64,000 nt of DNA from CAVROP01 sp050012175 (GTDB taxonomy: Bacteria > Acidobacteriota > Terriglobia > UBA7540), in contig JBEKHR010000010.1 of the NCBI GenBank assembly GCA_050012175.1, forward strand, positions 1-64,000. Direction: 5' to 3'. A program made the translations under genes and the position numbers. Below the pieces are notes generated by a model. It was not told the DNA's origin. It worked only from the letters and a program-made list of their open reading frames with translations, and made no database searches. This document shows positions 53,519 through 61,413 of the stretch, piece by piece; position 1 is the first letter of the stretch; every line of letters starts with the position of its first letter.

Positions 53519-54790
53519 TCAGGCTCGCATTGCTCCTTTGAGCACTTCGCGAATGCGTCGCGCCACGATCAGGTCCTCAGATGATTGCAGCATCCACACG
53601 CCCACAACGATGGTATTGGGCCCGGAGGGCAATCCCCCCATGGCAGGCCCCGCCCCGGTCGCGGGATTCAACTCGATGCGCGGTTTTCCTTGGCGGAGCT
53701 TTTCCATTACTTGCTGCCCGGTGATGGGGATGCGATTCTGGTCGTAGGTAATCAGCAGGTGCGGGACGTGGTTGGCAACGGGAGGAACAAAGATCTTGGT
53801 CTCGACGGTGGGAATACCCCTCACATGGTTGGCGATTCTTTCGGCACGTTTCTGGAACCCCGCCTGCATAGCCTCCTCGTCCTGGCTCAAGAGCCAATCC
53901 ACTGCGGCGACCAAGCCGATGATCTCTTCCTTTCCGACCTTCATTCCGCGACCAATTGTGTTCGAGTAAGGAGAGTTGTTTTTTAGCGCAAACTCAATCA
54001 GGTCCTTCCTCCCCAGCAATAGGCCGGTGCATTGCGGTCCCCGAATTCCCTTCCCCCCGGAAAAAGTCACGAGATCAAATCCCATTTGCACGTAATTCCA
54101 AAGATTCGCGATGGGCGGAATATCTGCCGCAGCATCGTTGAAGCAGGGCACTCCATGCTTGTGGGCCACCCGCACCCAGTCCTCGCGGCTGATCTGGCCA
54201 CCCTCGGCGGCGTTGAAGAAGTTGGTCATCACGGTTCGTTCGTTGAATGCCGCCTCGTACTCTCGTAATGTTTCAATCTCGACGAACCTGATCCCGCAGT
54301 TACGGAGGGCGTGGTCGTACCCGTAGCGATGGGTTTTCTGAACGATTACTTCGTTCTTCAGCCCTGTCATGTCGACCGGTACATTCACGATAGCCTGCTC
54401 GTTCCCGAGAGTGATACAAGCGGCGGTCCCCAGCGTCAGGGCGGAGGCAGCACCGGCCGTCACCAGAGCAGCTTCACAGTGCAGACGGCGCGCCAGGTAC
54501 TCTCCTGCCGCTCGGTGCAACTCTTCGATGTTAACGGGCTGGAGCGCGGCTCGCGTCATCGCGGCCTGCACTTCGGGAGGCAGAATTGACGCCGAAAGAA
54601 TGGTGAAGGTTCCAGCCGCGTTGATGAATGGCGTCACGCCCAGTTTGCTGTAGTAATCCACTCCCTTTTCCGAGGGATGTCCCTTGGCGCGAGCCTCGCC
54701 GGCTGCACTTCCATACGCTACGGCCCCACCCGCGATCAGCGTGTGGCCAGCCTTGCGAAAGAACTTCCTACGGGTCATGGATCTAGACAT
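53519..54790 (-). CDS. SelA-like PLP-dependent lyase with Tat signal peptide
   Basis: 423 residues. The start has a twin-arginine signal (MTRRKFFRKAGHTLIAGGAV) within the first 30 residues, so it should be exported folded with its cofactor. The fold is SelA/DgaE type: INAAGTFTILSASILPPEV, EELHRAAGEYLARRLHCEAA, VTAGAASALTLGTAACITLG, and the Schiff-base Lys247 in TFSGGKGIRGPQCTG. Cytoplasmic relatives are annotated as seryl-tRNA selenium transferase-related or as ammonia lyases acting on amino sugar acids (DgaE). It lacks any link to selenium genes. It is preceded by the RidA gene (19-base gap) and a GAGGAGA ribosome binding site. Confidence 0.85.
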   Translation of the reverse strand: MSRSMTRRKFFRKAGHTLIAGGAVAYGSAAGEARAKGHPSEKGVDYYSKLGVTPFINAAGTFTILSASILPPEVQAAMTRAALQPVNIEELHRAAGEYLARRLHCEAALVTAGAASALTLGTAACITLGNEQAIVNVPVDMTGLKNEVIVQKTHRYGYDHALRNCGIRFVEIETLREYEAAFNERTVMTNFFNAAEGGQISREDWVRVAHKHGVPCFNDAAADIPPIANLWNYVQMGFDLVTFSGGKGIRGPQCTGLLLGRKDLIEFALKNNSPYSNTIGRGMKVGKEEIIGLVAAVDWLLSQDEEAMQAGFQKRAERIANHVRGIPTVETKIFVPPVANHVPHLLITYDQNRIPITGQQVMEKLRQGKPRIELNPATGAGPAMGGLPSGPNTIVVGVWMLQSSEDLIVARRIREVLKGAMRA

Positions 54791-54808
54791 GGTGCGTCTC
54801 CTCAATCC

Positions 54809-55298
54809 TCAAAAACTGCAGGGACAGAATTCAGAGTGTGCCTTTACCGCGATTGCGGAAATCTCGACACGAGCATTATGGACCAATCCCGCCACCTGCA
54901 CCGTAGCTCGCGCCGGCCTGGGCTCAGGGAAAAAGGTCGTGTAGACCTTATTCATTTCTCCGAAATCGGCGAGATCCGCAAGATAGACATTCACGGACGC
55001 TACATCTGTCATCTGCAGGCCGGCAGCCTCCACGAGTTTCTTGATGTTCTCAAGTGACGCTTGGGTTTCGGGTCCAATTCCTCCTGGGCGCAGCTTACCC
55101 TCGTCCAATCCCTCCTGCCCGGCGACATAGAGGGTGTTGCCCACCAGCACACCGTTGCTAAAGGGCAATCCATTTGCGGTTCCAGGTGGATTAATCGCAC
55201 GCTTTGACGGGTTTCGATGGCCGCAGGCTGCCATAAGCAGGGCTGCTGCCAAGACGGCAAAGCGCAAAACGATAAACTTTGTTGCTGTTTTGTTCATG
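54809..55298 (-). CDS. RidA-family lipoprotein
   Basis: About 162 residues. Signal peptide with lipobox LLMAACG, so it should be a lipid-anchored periplasmic protein. The RidA fold follows: LPFSNGVLVGNTLYVAGQEG, QASLENIKKLVEAAGLQMTD, VNVYLADLADFGEMNKVYTT, and the Arg in ARATVQVAGLVHNARVEISA (the usual imine-binding Arg). RidA proteins hydrolyse 2-aminoacrylate-type enamines/imines left by PLP enzymes. Its placement between the amidohydrolase and the SelA-like lyase, all exported, fits that job. ATG at 55298 with AAGGAG upstream. Confidence 0.88.
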
Positions 55299-55430
55299 GT
55301 TGTCAAGTCTCCTTATGAAGAAATGTAAAAGGCCGTAATGGTGTTTCTCGTAAGGACGGCGCGGGAGCGACGTAGGTATCTGAGAACGACGATGGCTGTC
55401 AGTGCGTTTTGTAATCCTCAGTAGAACAAT

Positions 55431-56795
55431 CTAATTTCTCGGGTAGTTGTCCGCCCGCGCCGCAGGGGAACTGCCGGATTCCGGCGTGGTGAAGTACTGC
55501 TTGGGAGCCTTCTCCCACTCGACCATGCTCAGACCCGAGGGATCGTACAGGATGCGCCCGGCCCGAATGGTCATGCGGGCAACTACCTTTACCCTTCCAT
55601 CCATCCTGGCATATCCGTCGTCGATGAACCCGAAGTGACCGTGGAGTACTTCGAGTACAGCGACATCCGCTTCGTATCCGACTGACAAGGTTCCCAGATC
55701 CGGGCGGCGGATTTCACTCGCCGGGTTGACCGTGGACCTTCGAATAGTGTCCTCCAGCGGCACGCCCATAGCGAGGAACTTCGACATCACTTCGGTCATA
55801 CTAAGAACAGTGAAATCTCCCAGGTGCAGGTCCGTCGATATGGAATCCGGAATGAATCCTTGCTTTACTGCGGGTACGGCGTTCCGGAACCAGAAACTGC
55901 CCGCCCCATGCCCTACGTCAAAGACCACTCCGCGCCGCCGCGCCTCTCCCAGGATAGGATTAAGCTTACCGTCAGCAAGCAGGATTGGAAATTGCTGCGC
56001 GAACACGTGCGTGTGAATATCGCCCGGCCGCATCTTCTTCAAGATGAGGTCGGCGTAGGTCCGCTCCGGGCGGGGCCAGAAATCGAACATTACCGGCGCA
56101 TTGGCTAACCTGCCACATTCTTCGGCCTGATCCACGGCGGCCCAGGGTGTATGCACCGCGTCCCAGGGTCTCTCTGTCCAGTAGTGCGCCGTCTTCACTC
56201 CGACAATGACATCTTGGAATTTCTTGATAGTCTGGGCACAGAGTTGGGGATCCATCTGCTCGATGGTCTGCTCGAGGCCGCCGTTCATACCATTGGCGAC
56301 GATATTAAGGAAAGCCAGCACCCGCACCTTGGCGTGGTCGATGACTTCCTCCTTTTCTTGCAGGAAGGTATCGGCCCCGGCGGTTCCCGCGTCCACAACC
56401 GTTGTCACTCCTGCCGTAAGCGCAACGTCCGCCGGGATACCCAAGGGGGCGGTGCGTGAGCGTGCTTCCGGCGCAAACCAGTTAAGGGGAGCTCCCCCGT
56501 GGCCCACATGAAAGTGAATATCGATAAGGCCGGGAGTTACGTACAGGCCGGATACATCGACCACTTTCTCCGCCTCGCTTGCCGGAATGCTCTCGGCCAC
56601 TGCCGCTATCTTCCCCCCTGAAATCGCTACATCGGCGATTTTATCGACGTCGTTGGCGGGGTCAATTACATGGCCGCCTTTCAAGAGAAGGTCATAGTGC
56701 GACGCCCGTGCCGCTGCGGGAAGTTGCGACCCGAGCGCAATTGTGAATGCCCAGCTAAGCGCGAAGATTCCCGCTTTCCCCCATGTCGACATCAT
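55431..56795 (-). CDS. Exported amidohydrolase/deacetylase
   Basis: 454 residues. Sec signal peptide (about 1-30: IFALSWAFTIALGSQLPAAA). TIM-barrel metal-dependent amidohydrolase: IDIHFHVGHGG (H94, H96), candidate carbamylated Lys201 in VIVGVKTAHYW, H261/H263 in GDIHTHVFAQQ, H296 in FDVGHGAGS and Asp322 in SISTDLHLGDF. Cytoplasmic relatives (the COG3964 type) are deacetylases of N-acyl amino compounds, typically encoded next to a SelA-like PLP lyase. It is the first gene of the four-gene operon, 132 bases upstream of the RidA gene. Substrate not readable. Confidence 0.85.
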   Translation of the reverse strand: MMSTWGKAGIFALSWAFTIALGSQLPAAARASHYDLLLKGGHVIDPANDVDKIADVAISGGKIAAVAESIPASEAEKVVDVSGLYVTPGLIDIHFHVGHGGAPLNWFAPEARSRTAPLGIPADVALTAGVTTVVDAGTAGADTFLQEKEEVIDHAKVRVLAFLNIVANGMNGGLEQTIEQMDPQLCAQTIKKFQDVIVGVKTAHYWTERPWDAVHTPWAAVDQAEECGRLANAPVMFDFWPRPERTYADLILKKMRPGDIHTHVFAQQFPILLADGKLNPILGEARRRGVVFDVGHGAGSFWFRNAVPAVKQGFIPDSISTDLHLGDFTVLSMTEVMSKFLAMGVPLEDTIRRSTVNPASEIRRPDLGTLSVGYEADVAVLEVLHGHFGFIDDGYARMDGRVKVVARMTIRAGRILYDPSGLSMVEWEKAPKQYFTTPESGSSPAARADNYPRN

Positions 56796-57000
56796 GCGGC
56801 CCCCTTTTTTCGGAAGAATCCGTTTCGCAGTCTTAAGGCCAACCTCGAAGAGGCTGCTCGGAACGGATGGGTGTGCTTGGTGGAGCCCCGGAATGGATTC
56901 ACTGAGCGTGAAAAGCCGATCCCGTCATATCCGGCCCCTAGCTTATCCCTCACCACGTGCTATTTCAAACCCGTGGTCGCGAGTAAAGCGTTCGTCGTAC
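56796..57000. other. Upstream region of the exported-enzyme operon
   Basis: About 200 bases that should contain the operon promoter. No operator or riboswitch is recognisable. Confidence 0.35.
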
Positions 57001-57003
57001 GCC

Positions 57004-57166
57004 ATTCAGTCAAAATGGTGGGACGGTGCGGCATGTGACGCTGCCCTACGAGGCCCATGGCTACGTGGGGCTGGAATCGGTGGAGCACACGCTGTGGGAG
57101 ATGCTCACTTGGTACGACCGTTGGGTGAAAAATGCCCCCGCATCCGCCAGCGTAACGGCGAAATAA
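57004..57166 (+). pseudogene. 3' fragment of an S9-family (prolyl oligopeptidase-like) gene
   Basis: In frame from about 57004 to a TAA at 57166 it reads NGGTVRHVTLPYEAHGYVGL, then ESVEHTLWEMLTWYDRWVKN. This is the typical end of S9 peptidases (the catalytic His motif HGY and the final helix). Upstream of PFSQNGG the frame no longer matches, and no rest of the gene is present. A decayed remnant. Confidence 0.75.
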
Positions 57167-57334
57167 GAATCACACCGCGGCATAGCCGCAACCAAAACCA
57201 GGTTCTTCGCTACGCTGCGCTGCGCTTCCGCCGCGGCGGGACATGTCATCCTGATCGCGCCTTGCGGGAGAAGGATCTGCTTTTCTTCGCGCCGCGCGAC
57301 GAAGTTGGCAACTACTGGCGAGCCCTTTCAAGTC
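57167..57334. other. Intergenic region with a half family B core
   Basis: tgtcatcctgatcgcgcctt, then gcgggagaaggatct, at about 57244-57279 matches one half of family B. No gene. Confidence 0.45.
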
Positions 57335-57583
57335 TTAAGCTTGGGGCCGGAGCTTCAGGCGGCTCTTGCTCGCTTCCAGGAAAGCCCGCAGGTCCTCTGC
57401 GGCATCGAGCAGCCTGATCCACTGTTCGTAATAGAGGGTCACCGGAAAGCGCCCCAATCCGTAGACGCTCACGCCCCCCTTGTCGCCGACCTTGAACTCC
57501 AGCTTCCCACTTTGTTTCGATCCCAGTTGCTTTTCAAGCTGGGCAATCCGGGCCATCAAATCTTCTTTGGTTGCCTCTGACAT
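57335..57583 (-). CDS. Small conserved hypothetical protein
   Basis: 82 residues. An N-terminal coiled coil (KEDLMARIAQLEKQLGSKQ) precedes a short conserved core (VGDKGGVSVYGLGRFPVTLY) and a helix (EQWIRLLDAAEDLRAFLEAS). The core is highly conserved in single-domain proteins from several phyla. The ATG at 57583 has GGAGG nine bases upstream; the ATG at 57592 would overlap its own ribosome binding site. Function unknown. Confidence 0.75.
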   Translation of the reverse strand: MSEATKEDLMARIAQLEKQLGSKQSGKLEFKVGDKGGVSVYGLGRFPVTLYYEQWIRLLDAAEDLRAFLEASKSRLKLRPQA

Positions 57584-57963
57584 CGGACGCATCCTCCTGC
57601 CGTAGACCGATTGTCGCGCTACTCTTGTTCAGTCCCCGGCTCCGTTCCCGACAACGCGGGTCGATACGCAGCACAAACGCGTTGCCAGTTTCGCGAACCC
57701 GCTATGATAACTGATTTCGCCCTAACGAAACAGCCAGGCCAAATCCTCACTTTCGTGTCGCACACCACGGTAGGGCTTTTAAGGCAATGGTAGTGCCCTA
57801 ATATGGGACGTAGGGCCGGGTCCCGCCTTGCGGGGCCGGCCTAGGCCACCCCAGGAGGCGGCCTTATATTCGAATTGGGACACCACCACGGCGATTGATT
57901 TCGGGTTTCCAAAATGGTAAATTATTACAAGGGAATCGCCCGCCGGCAAGGGGGGACGGAACC
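57584..57963. other. Intergenic region, nothing recognised but a short palindrome
   Basis: A cgtagggccgggtcccgcct palindromic stretch lies at about 57810. No gene or RNA seen. Confidence 0.45.
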
Positions 57964-58947
57964 ATGAAGTGCCCAATCGCAAGAGTTTTGACCGTGGCCC
58001 TGGTTTTTGGTCTGGGGACTGGCATAGCCCCGGCACAGAATTCGACGAGTTCAGTACCGCTTGGTGATCTTGCGCGCCAACTCAAAGCACAGCGCGCAAA
58101 GTCTGGAGAAAAGTCCAAGGTCTTCACCAACGACGACCTCGCTACCCTGTCGCCGTCCACAACCGCCAAGGAGGCAAAGTCAGGGGAGAAGCCCGCCAAG
58201 AAGACAAGCGGGAATGAAGCCGGGAAGGAATCCGAGAAAGCGCCCCCGGCTGAAACAGGGGAGCAAACGCACGGGGAAAAGTATTACCGCGAGCGCATGA
58301 GCAAACTACAAGATCGGTTGCAAATCGACCAGCGAGAACTCAGTGTGCTCGAACAAAAACTGGGCCAAAATCAGATGCAATACTACCCCGACCTTAACAA
58401 GGGCCTGCTCCAGGAAAGCGGTCCCACCGCTTTGTCGGATATTCACAAACTGCAAGACCAGATCGCCAAGAAGAAGGCAGAGATTGCCGCAGATCAGGAG
58501 GCTATCGATGACCTCCGGGAGCAACTGCGACGCGAAGGCGGTGACGCGGGGTGGCTTCGTGCGGAGGCCTCGGCGGGACAAACCAGCGAGGCCCAGGAGA
58601 CGGGCAAAGCCGCTAATGAAACGGAGAAGCCGCAAAACAAAAAAGGGTCTAAGGAATACTGGCAAAACAGGTTCAAATCTGCGCGCGTCCGACTAGCCGA
58701 TGCCCAAGAACGGCAACAGCTCGCAGAAAACGAATTAAACCTCCTCCAGATTCAGGATGCGCGCGAGCTGAACCCCAATGTAAAGGCTGAACTTGCCGAC
58801 AAGATTAAAGTCAAGGAGGATGAGGTGTTAGGGAGGCGAGCAGCGACTGACGAGGCCCGGAAAACTCTTGAGGACCTTCAGAACGAATTCAAGGCGAGCG
58901 GCGCGCCGGATGAATGGAGTGAAACAGAGACGGAAACCGGTAGGTAG
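57964..58947 (+). CDS. Exported coiled-coil protein of unknown function
   Basis: 327 residues. Signal peptide (VLTVALVFGLGTGIAPAQ). Then an acidobacterial-looking segment (LGDLARQLKAQRAKSGEKSK, VFTNDDLATL), a Lys/Glu-rich low-complexity linker (about 60-100) and two long coiled coils (about 105-210, with MSKLQDRLQIDQRELSVLEQ; and about 240-310, with ARVRLADAQERQQLAENELN). No membrane anchor after the signal. Probably a periplasmic structural protein. GGGGGGA precedes the ATG at 57964. Confidence 0.75.
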   Translation: MKCPIARVLTVALVFGLGTGIAPAQNSTSSVPLGDLARQLKAQRAKSGEKSKVFTNDDLATLSPSTTAKEAKSGEKPAKKTSGNEAGKESEKAPPAETGEQTHGEKYYRERMSKLQDRLQIDQRELSVLEQKLGQNQMQYYPDLNKGLLQESGPTALSDIHKLQDQIAKKKAEIAADQEAIDDLREQLRREGGDAGWLRAEASAGQTSEAQETGKAANETEKPQNKKGSKEYWQNRFKSARVRLADAQERQQLAENELNLLQIQDARELNPNVKAELADKIKVKEDEVLGRRAATDEARKTLEDLQNEFKASGAPDEWSETETETGR

Positions 58948-59259
58948 TAGGTGGTAGATGGTAGGTGGGGGAAGAACTCCGGCCCCAAAGAAGAGTGCCG
59001 AGTGACGAGAGGAAAGCCAAAAGTCAGAACGCGTTTGGCGATGCGGAGAAGAAAGAAAGCAGATCAGAATTCAAAATTGCCCCAGGCCCTCGCAACCGCC
59101 TGGCAATGAGTCAATGAATCAATGAATCAATCACTCACTCGAAGCTCTTGTGCCTCCAAGCTCCCTTCTTCAACTGACCCGCCGCGGCGGGACAACGGAC
59201 CACGGACAACTGACAACGGCGCCCGGAATGACGTGCCGCTTCCTTCTTTCAGCAGCCGG
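58948..59259. repeat. Word arrays and palindrome at a convergent junction
   Basis: In order: ggtaggtagtaggtggtaga words (58940-58975), gagtcaatgaatcaatgaat words (59105-59140), the GACCCGCCGCGGCGGGAC palindrome (59176-59193) and a ggacaacggaccacggacaa word array. It lies between converging genes. Confidence 0.65.
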
Positions 59260-60012
59260 TCAAGCCTTTTCCGCCAGATGGAGTGCCGCAACCCCGCCCG
59301 TAAAATTAGCGTAACGGACGCTTTGAAAACCCTCCGCGCACAGTAATTCTGATAACGCCTGCTGGTTGGGGAACTTTGACACCGAATCGTGAAGGTACTG
59401 GTATGGCCCCCGAACACCGGAGATCCAGGTCCCGATCTTCGGCAGCATATGGCGGAAATAGAACCGAAAGAAGGGTCCAAAAACCGGCCAACGAACCTCT
59501 GAAAACTCGAGAATGGCAAGGATACCGTGGGGCTTGAGAACCCGCCGTATCTCCCTGAGGCCACTCCCGTAGCTGGCCAGGTTCCGAAAACCGAAAGCAA
59601 TGGTTGCAACATCCAGAAATTCGTCAGGAAATGGCAAAGCCAGAGTATCCGCCTCGAGGAACAGCGTTGAGTGACGGCGGGCCTTCATCTTGGCGAGCAG
59701 GAGCATGGGGTGGCAGAAATCCGTCCCGAACACTCTGCCGGCCGAATACAGTTCCAGCTCGAAGGCAAGGTCACCCGTGCCGCAACAAAGGTCCACTACC
59801 CTGGAATCCGGACGCTCCAGGACGCGGCGCAAAGCCTTCGCAGTGGCCTTCCGCCAAACGATGTCCCGACCCGCAGAAAGGAAATGGTTCAGGAAATCAT
59901 AACGCGGCGCGACCGCCGAAAACATCTTCCGGACCACGCGGGGGGTGGGGTCAGTGGCGTCCGGAGAACCCGGTGGGCTTTCCCCGCGAGGAGCGTTTGC
60001 AGCATCACTCAT
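59260..60012 (-). CDS. ubiE: Demethylmenaquinone/ubiquinone methyltransferase (MenG/UbiE)
   Basis: SAM-dependent C-methyltransferase, last step of menaquinone (or C-methylation in ubiquinone) synthesis. 250 residues. Motif I VVDLCCGTGDLAFELE, later ATIAFGFRNLASY and VLKPHGILAILEFSE, as in UbiE/COQ5. The N-terminus is extended by about 25 residues. The start overlaps the end of aroB by eight bases, so the two are co-translated. In Acidobacteriota the menaquinone role (menG) is the likelier. Confidence 0.92.
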   Translation of the reverse strand: MSDAANAPRGESPPGSPDATDPTPRVVRKMFSAVAPRYDFLNHFLSAGRDIVWRKATAKALRRVLERPDSRVVDLCCGTGDLAFELELYSAGRVFGTDFCHPMLLLAKMKARRHSTLFLEADTLALPFPDEFLDVATIAFGFRNLASYGSGLREIRRVLKPHGILAILEFSEVRWPVFGPFFRFYFRHMLPKIGTWISGVRGPYQYLHDSVSKFPNQQALSELLCAEGFQSVRYANFTGGVAALHLAEKA

Positions 60013-61093
60013 GCCAGCCGCCCCGCTGCACGTCCCGGAAAGCGGCTTCGACGAGGTTCATAGGGACTTGGTCTGAAATCCGGACTTTGCCGATCCGTTC
60101 CGGAATAACCCAGTGGATTCGGCCTCGGACAGCCTTCTTATCCTGCGGCAAAAGCTCTAAGATTCGGCGCACTCGAAGGCCATGTAGGGTGGGCAGGGGG
60201 CTGACCTGCCGCACTAAGCGCGCAATTCGCTCGCCTTCCCCATGCTCAAGCACTCCCAACAACTCTGCCAAGCGTGAGACTATGAGAATTCCCCAACCCA
60301 CCGCCTCCCCGTGCAAAAAACGCCTGTAGCCGCTCGCTTCCTCAAGCGCATGGCCGAAGGTGTGGCCCAGGTTAAGAACACGCCGCAGACCGGCTTCGCG
60401 CTCATCGCGGCTCACGACTTCCACTTTGACTTTAGCCGCGCGCGCCAGGATTTCCTCCAGGTCCCTGGCCTGCTTCGGAAGAAACTTCGACGCCTTCGCT
60501 TCCAACTCTTTGAATAAGCCCGGCCCCGAAAGGATGGCGTGTTTTGCAACTTCAAAGAAGCCGGAGCGGAACGATCGCTCGTCAAGCGAAGCAAGAACCG
60601 TAGGCTCAGCGAGCACCATGCGCGGGGGGTAAAACGTTCCGAGCAGATTCTTCATGGCACCCACGTTGACCGCCGTTTTCCCGCCGATGGAGCTGTCCAC
60701 CTGGGCCAGGACCGTGGTGGGCACCTGCAGGCAGTCAATGCCGCGCATATAGGTGGAGGCGACAAACCCACCTAGGTCGCCCACCACACCCCCACCAAAC
60801 GCCACAAGTAGTGAGCGCCGGTCTGCCCCTTTTTTCAGCAACTCAGCCCCAACCTCCTCCACCATCTTGACGCTTTTCGAATTCTCGCCGGGCGGGACGA
60901 ACAAGGGCTGGGCGCTTTTCACGCCGCCTTCGCGGAGAAGCTTCTCCCCCCAACGCTCCCACAAATGTCTTTCGGTGAGGATGAAAATCGATGAGTAGCG
61001 ATCTTGTGGGAAGTCGGCGAGGGCCCGCCAAGCCCCGCAACCCACGTTGACGCTGTACTTGAAACCTTTAGACGTCACCCAGAAACGTTGCAT
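60005..61093 (-). CDS. aroB: 3-dehydroquinate synthase
   Basis: Second step of the shikimate pathway: cyclises DAHP to 3-dehydroquinate with NAD and Zn/Co. 362 residues. Conserved parts: FGGGVVGDLGGFVASTYMRG, QVPTTVLAQVDSSIGGKTAV, and Zn ligands in RRVLNLGHTFGHALE plus HGEAVGWG. The usual substrate-site residues are present. It is the first gene of a two-gene operon with ubiE/menG, linking chorismate and quinone synthesis. Confidence 0.95.
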   Translation of the reverse strand: MQRFWVTSKGFKYSVNVGCGAWRALADFPQDRYSSIFILTERHLWERWGEKLLREGGVKSAQPLFVPPGENSKSVKMVEEVGAELLKKGADRRSLLVAFGGGVVGDLGGFVASTYMRGIDCLQVPTTVLAQVDSSIGGKTAVNVGAMKNLLGTFYPPRMVLAEPTVLASLDERSFRSGFFEVAKHAILSGPGLFKELEAKASKFLPKQARDLEEILARAAKVKVEVVSRDEREAGLRRVLNLGHTFGHALEEASGYRRFLHGEAVGWGILIVSRLAELLGVLEHGEGERIARLVRQVSPLPTLHGLRVRRILELLPQDKKAVRGRIHWVIPERIGKVRISDQVPMNLVEAAFRDVQRGGWHE

Positions 61094-61413
61094 ATGTAAT
61101 CCGTCACAATATTCAGCGGTCAGCCCTCAGCTATCAGCCATCAGCTTCCAGCCTTACATGGGCTTTAATTCCCCATGTCATCATAGCTGACCGCGCTCTG
61201 GTCGTCACTTATCCGTTGCGAGGGCAGGCCTGCCGACAATTTTGAAGTATGAATTTTGAATGTGAATTGCCTCCTCGGCGCTGCCTTCTGACTCCTGGCT
61301 TCTTGCCTCCAAATGACCTGCCAGCACTTCTTCTAAGCATTCTGTCAAAACGCCACAGGCGAATCGTTGAACCTGTTGCAGGCGCGTGATGCCAAGGCTA
61401 TCATTGAAGTGCC
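61094..61413. repeat. Divergent region between aroB and nadB, word repeats
   Basis: The word tcagccctcagctatcagcc is repeated at about 61119-61152, and ttttgaagtatgaattttga at about 61240-61260. Promoters for aroB and nadB should lie here; none is clear enough to call. Confidence 0.5.

Noticed and set aside
53519..54790. Selenocysteine synthase (selA) proper
   Set aside because: It has a Tat signal, lies in an operon with an amidohydrolase and RidA, and no selB, selD or tRNA-Sec is present.
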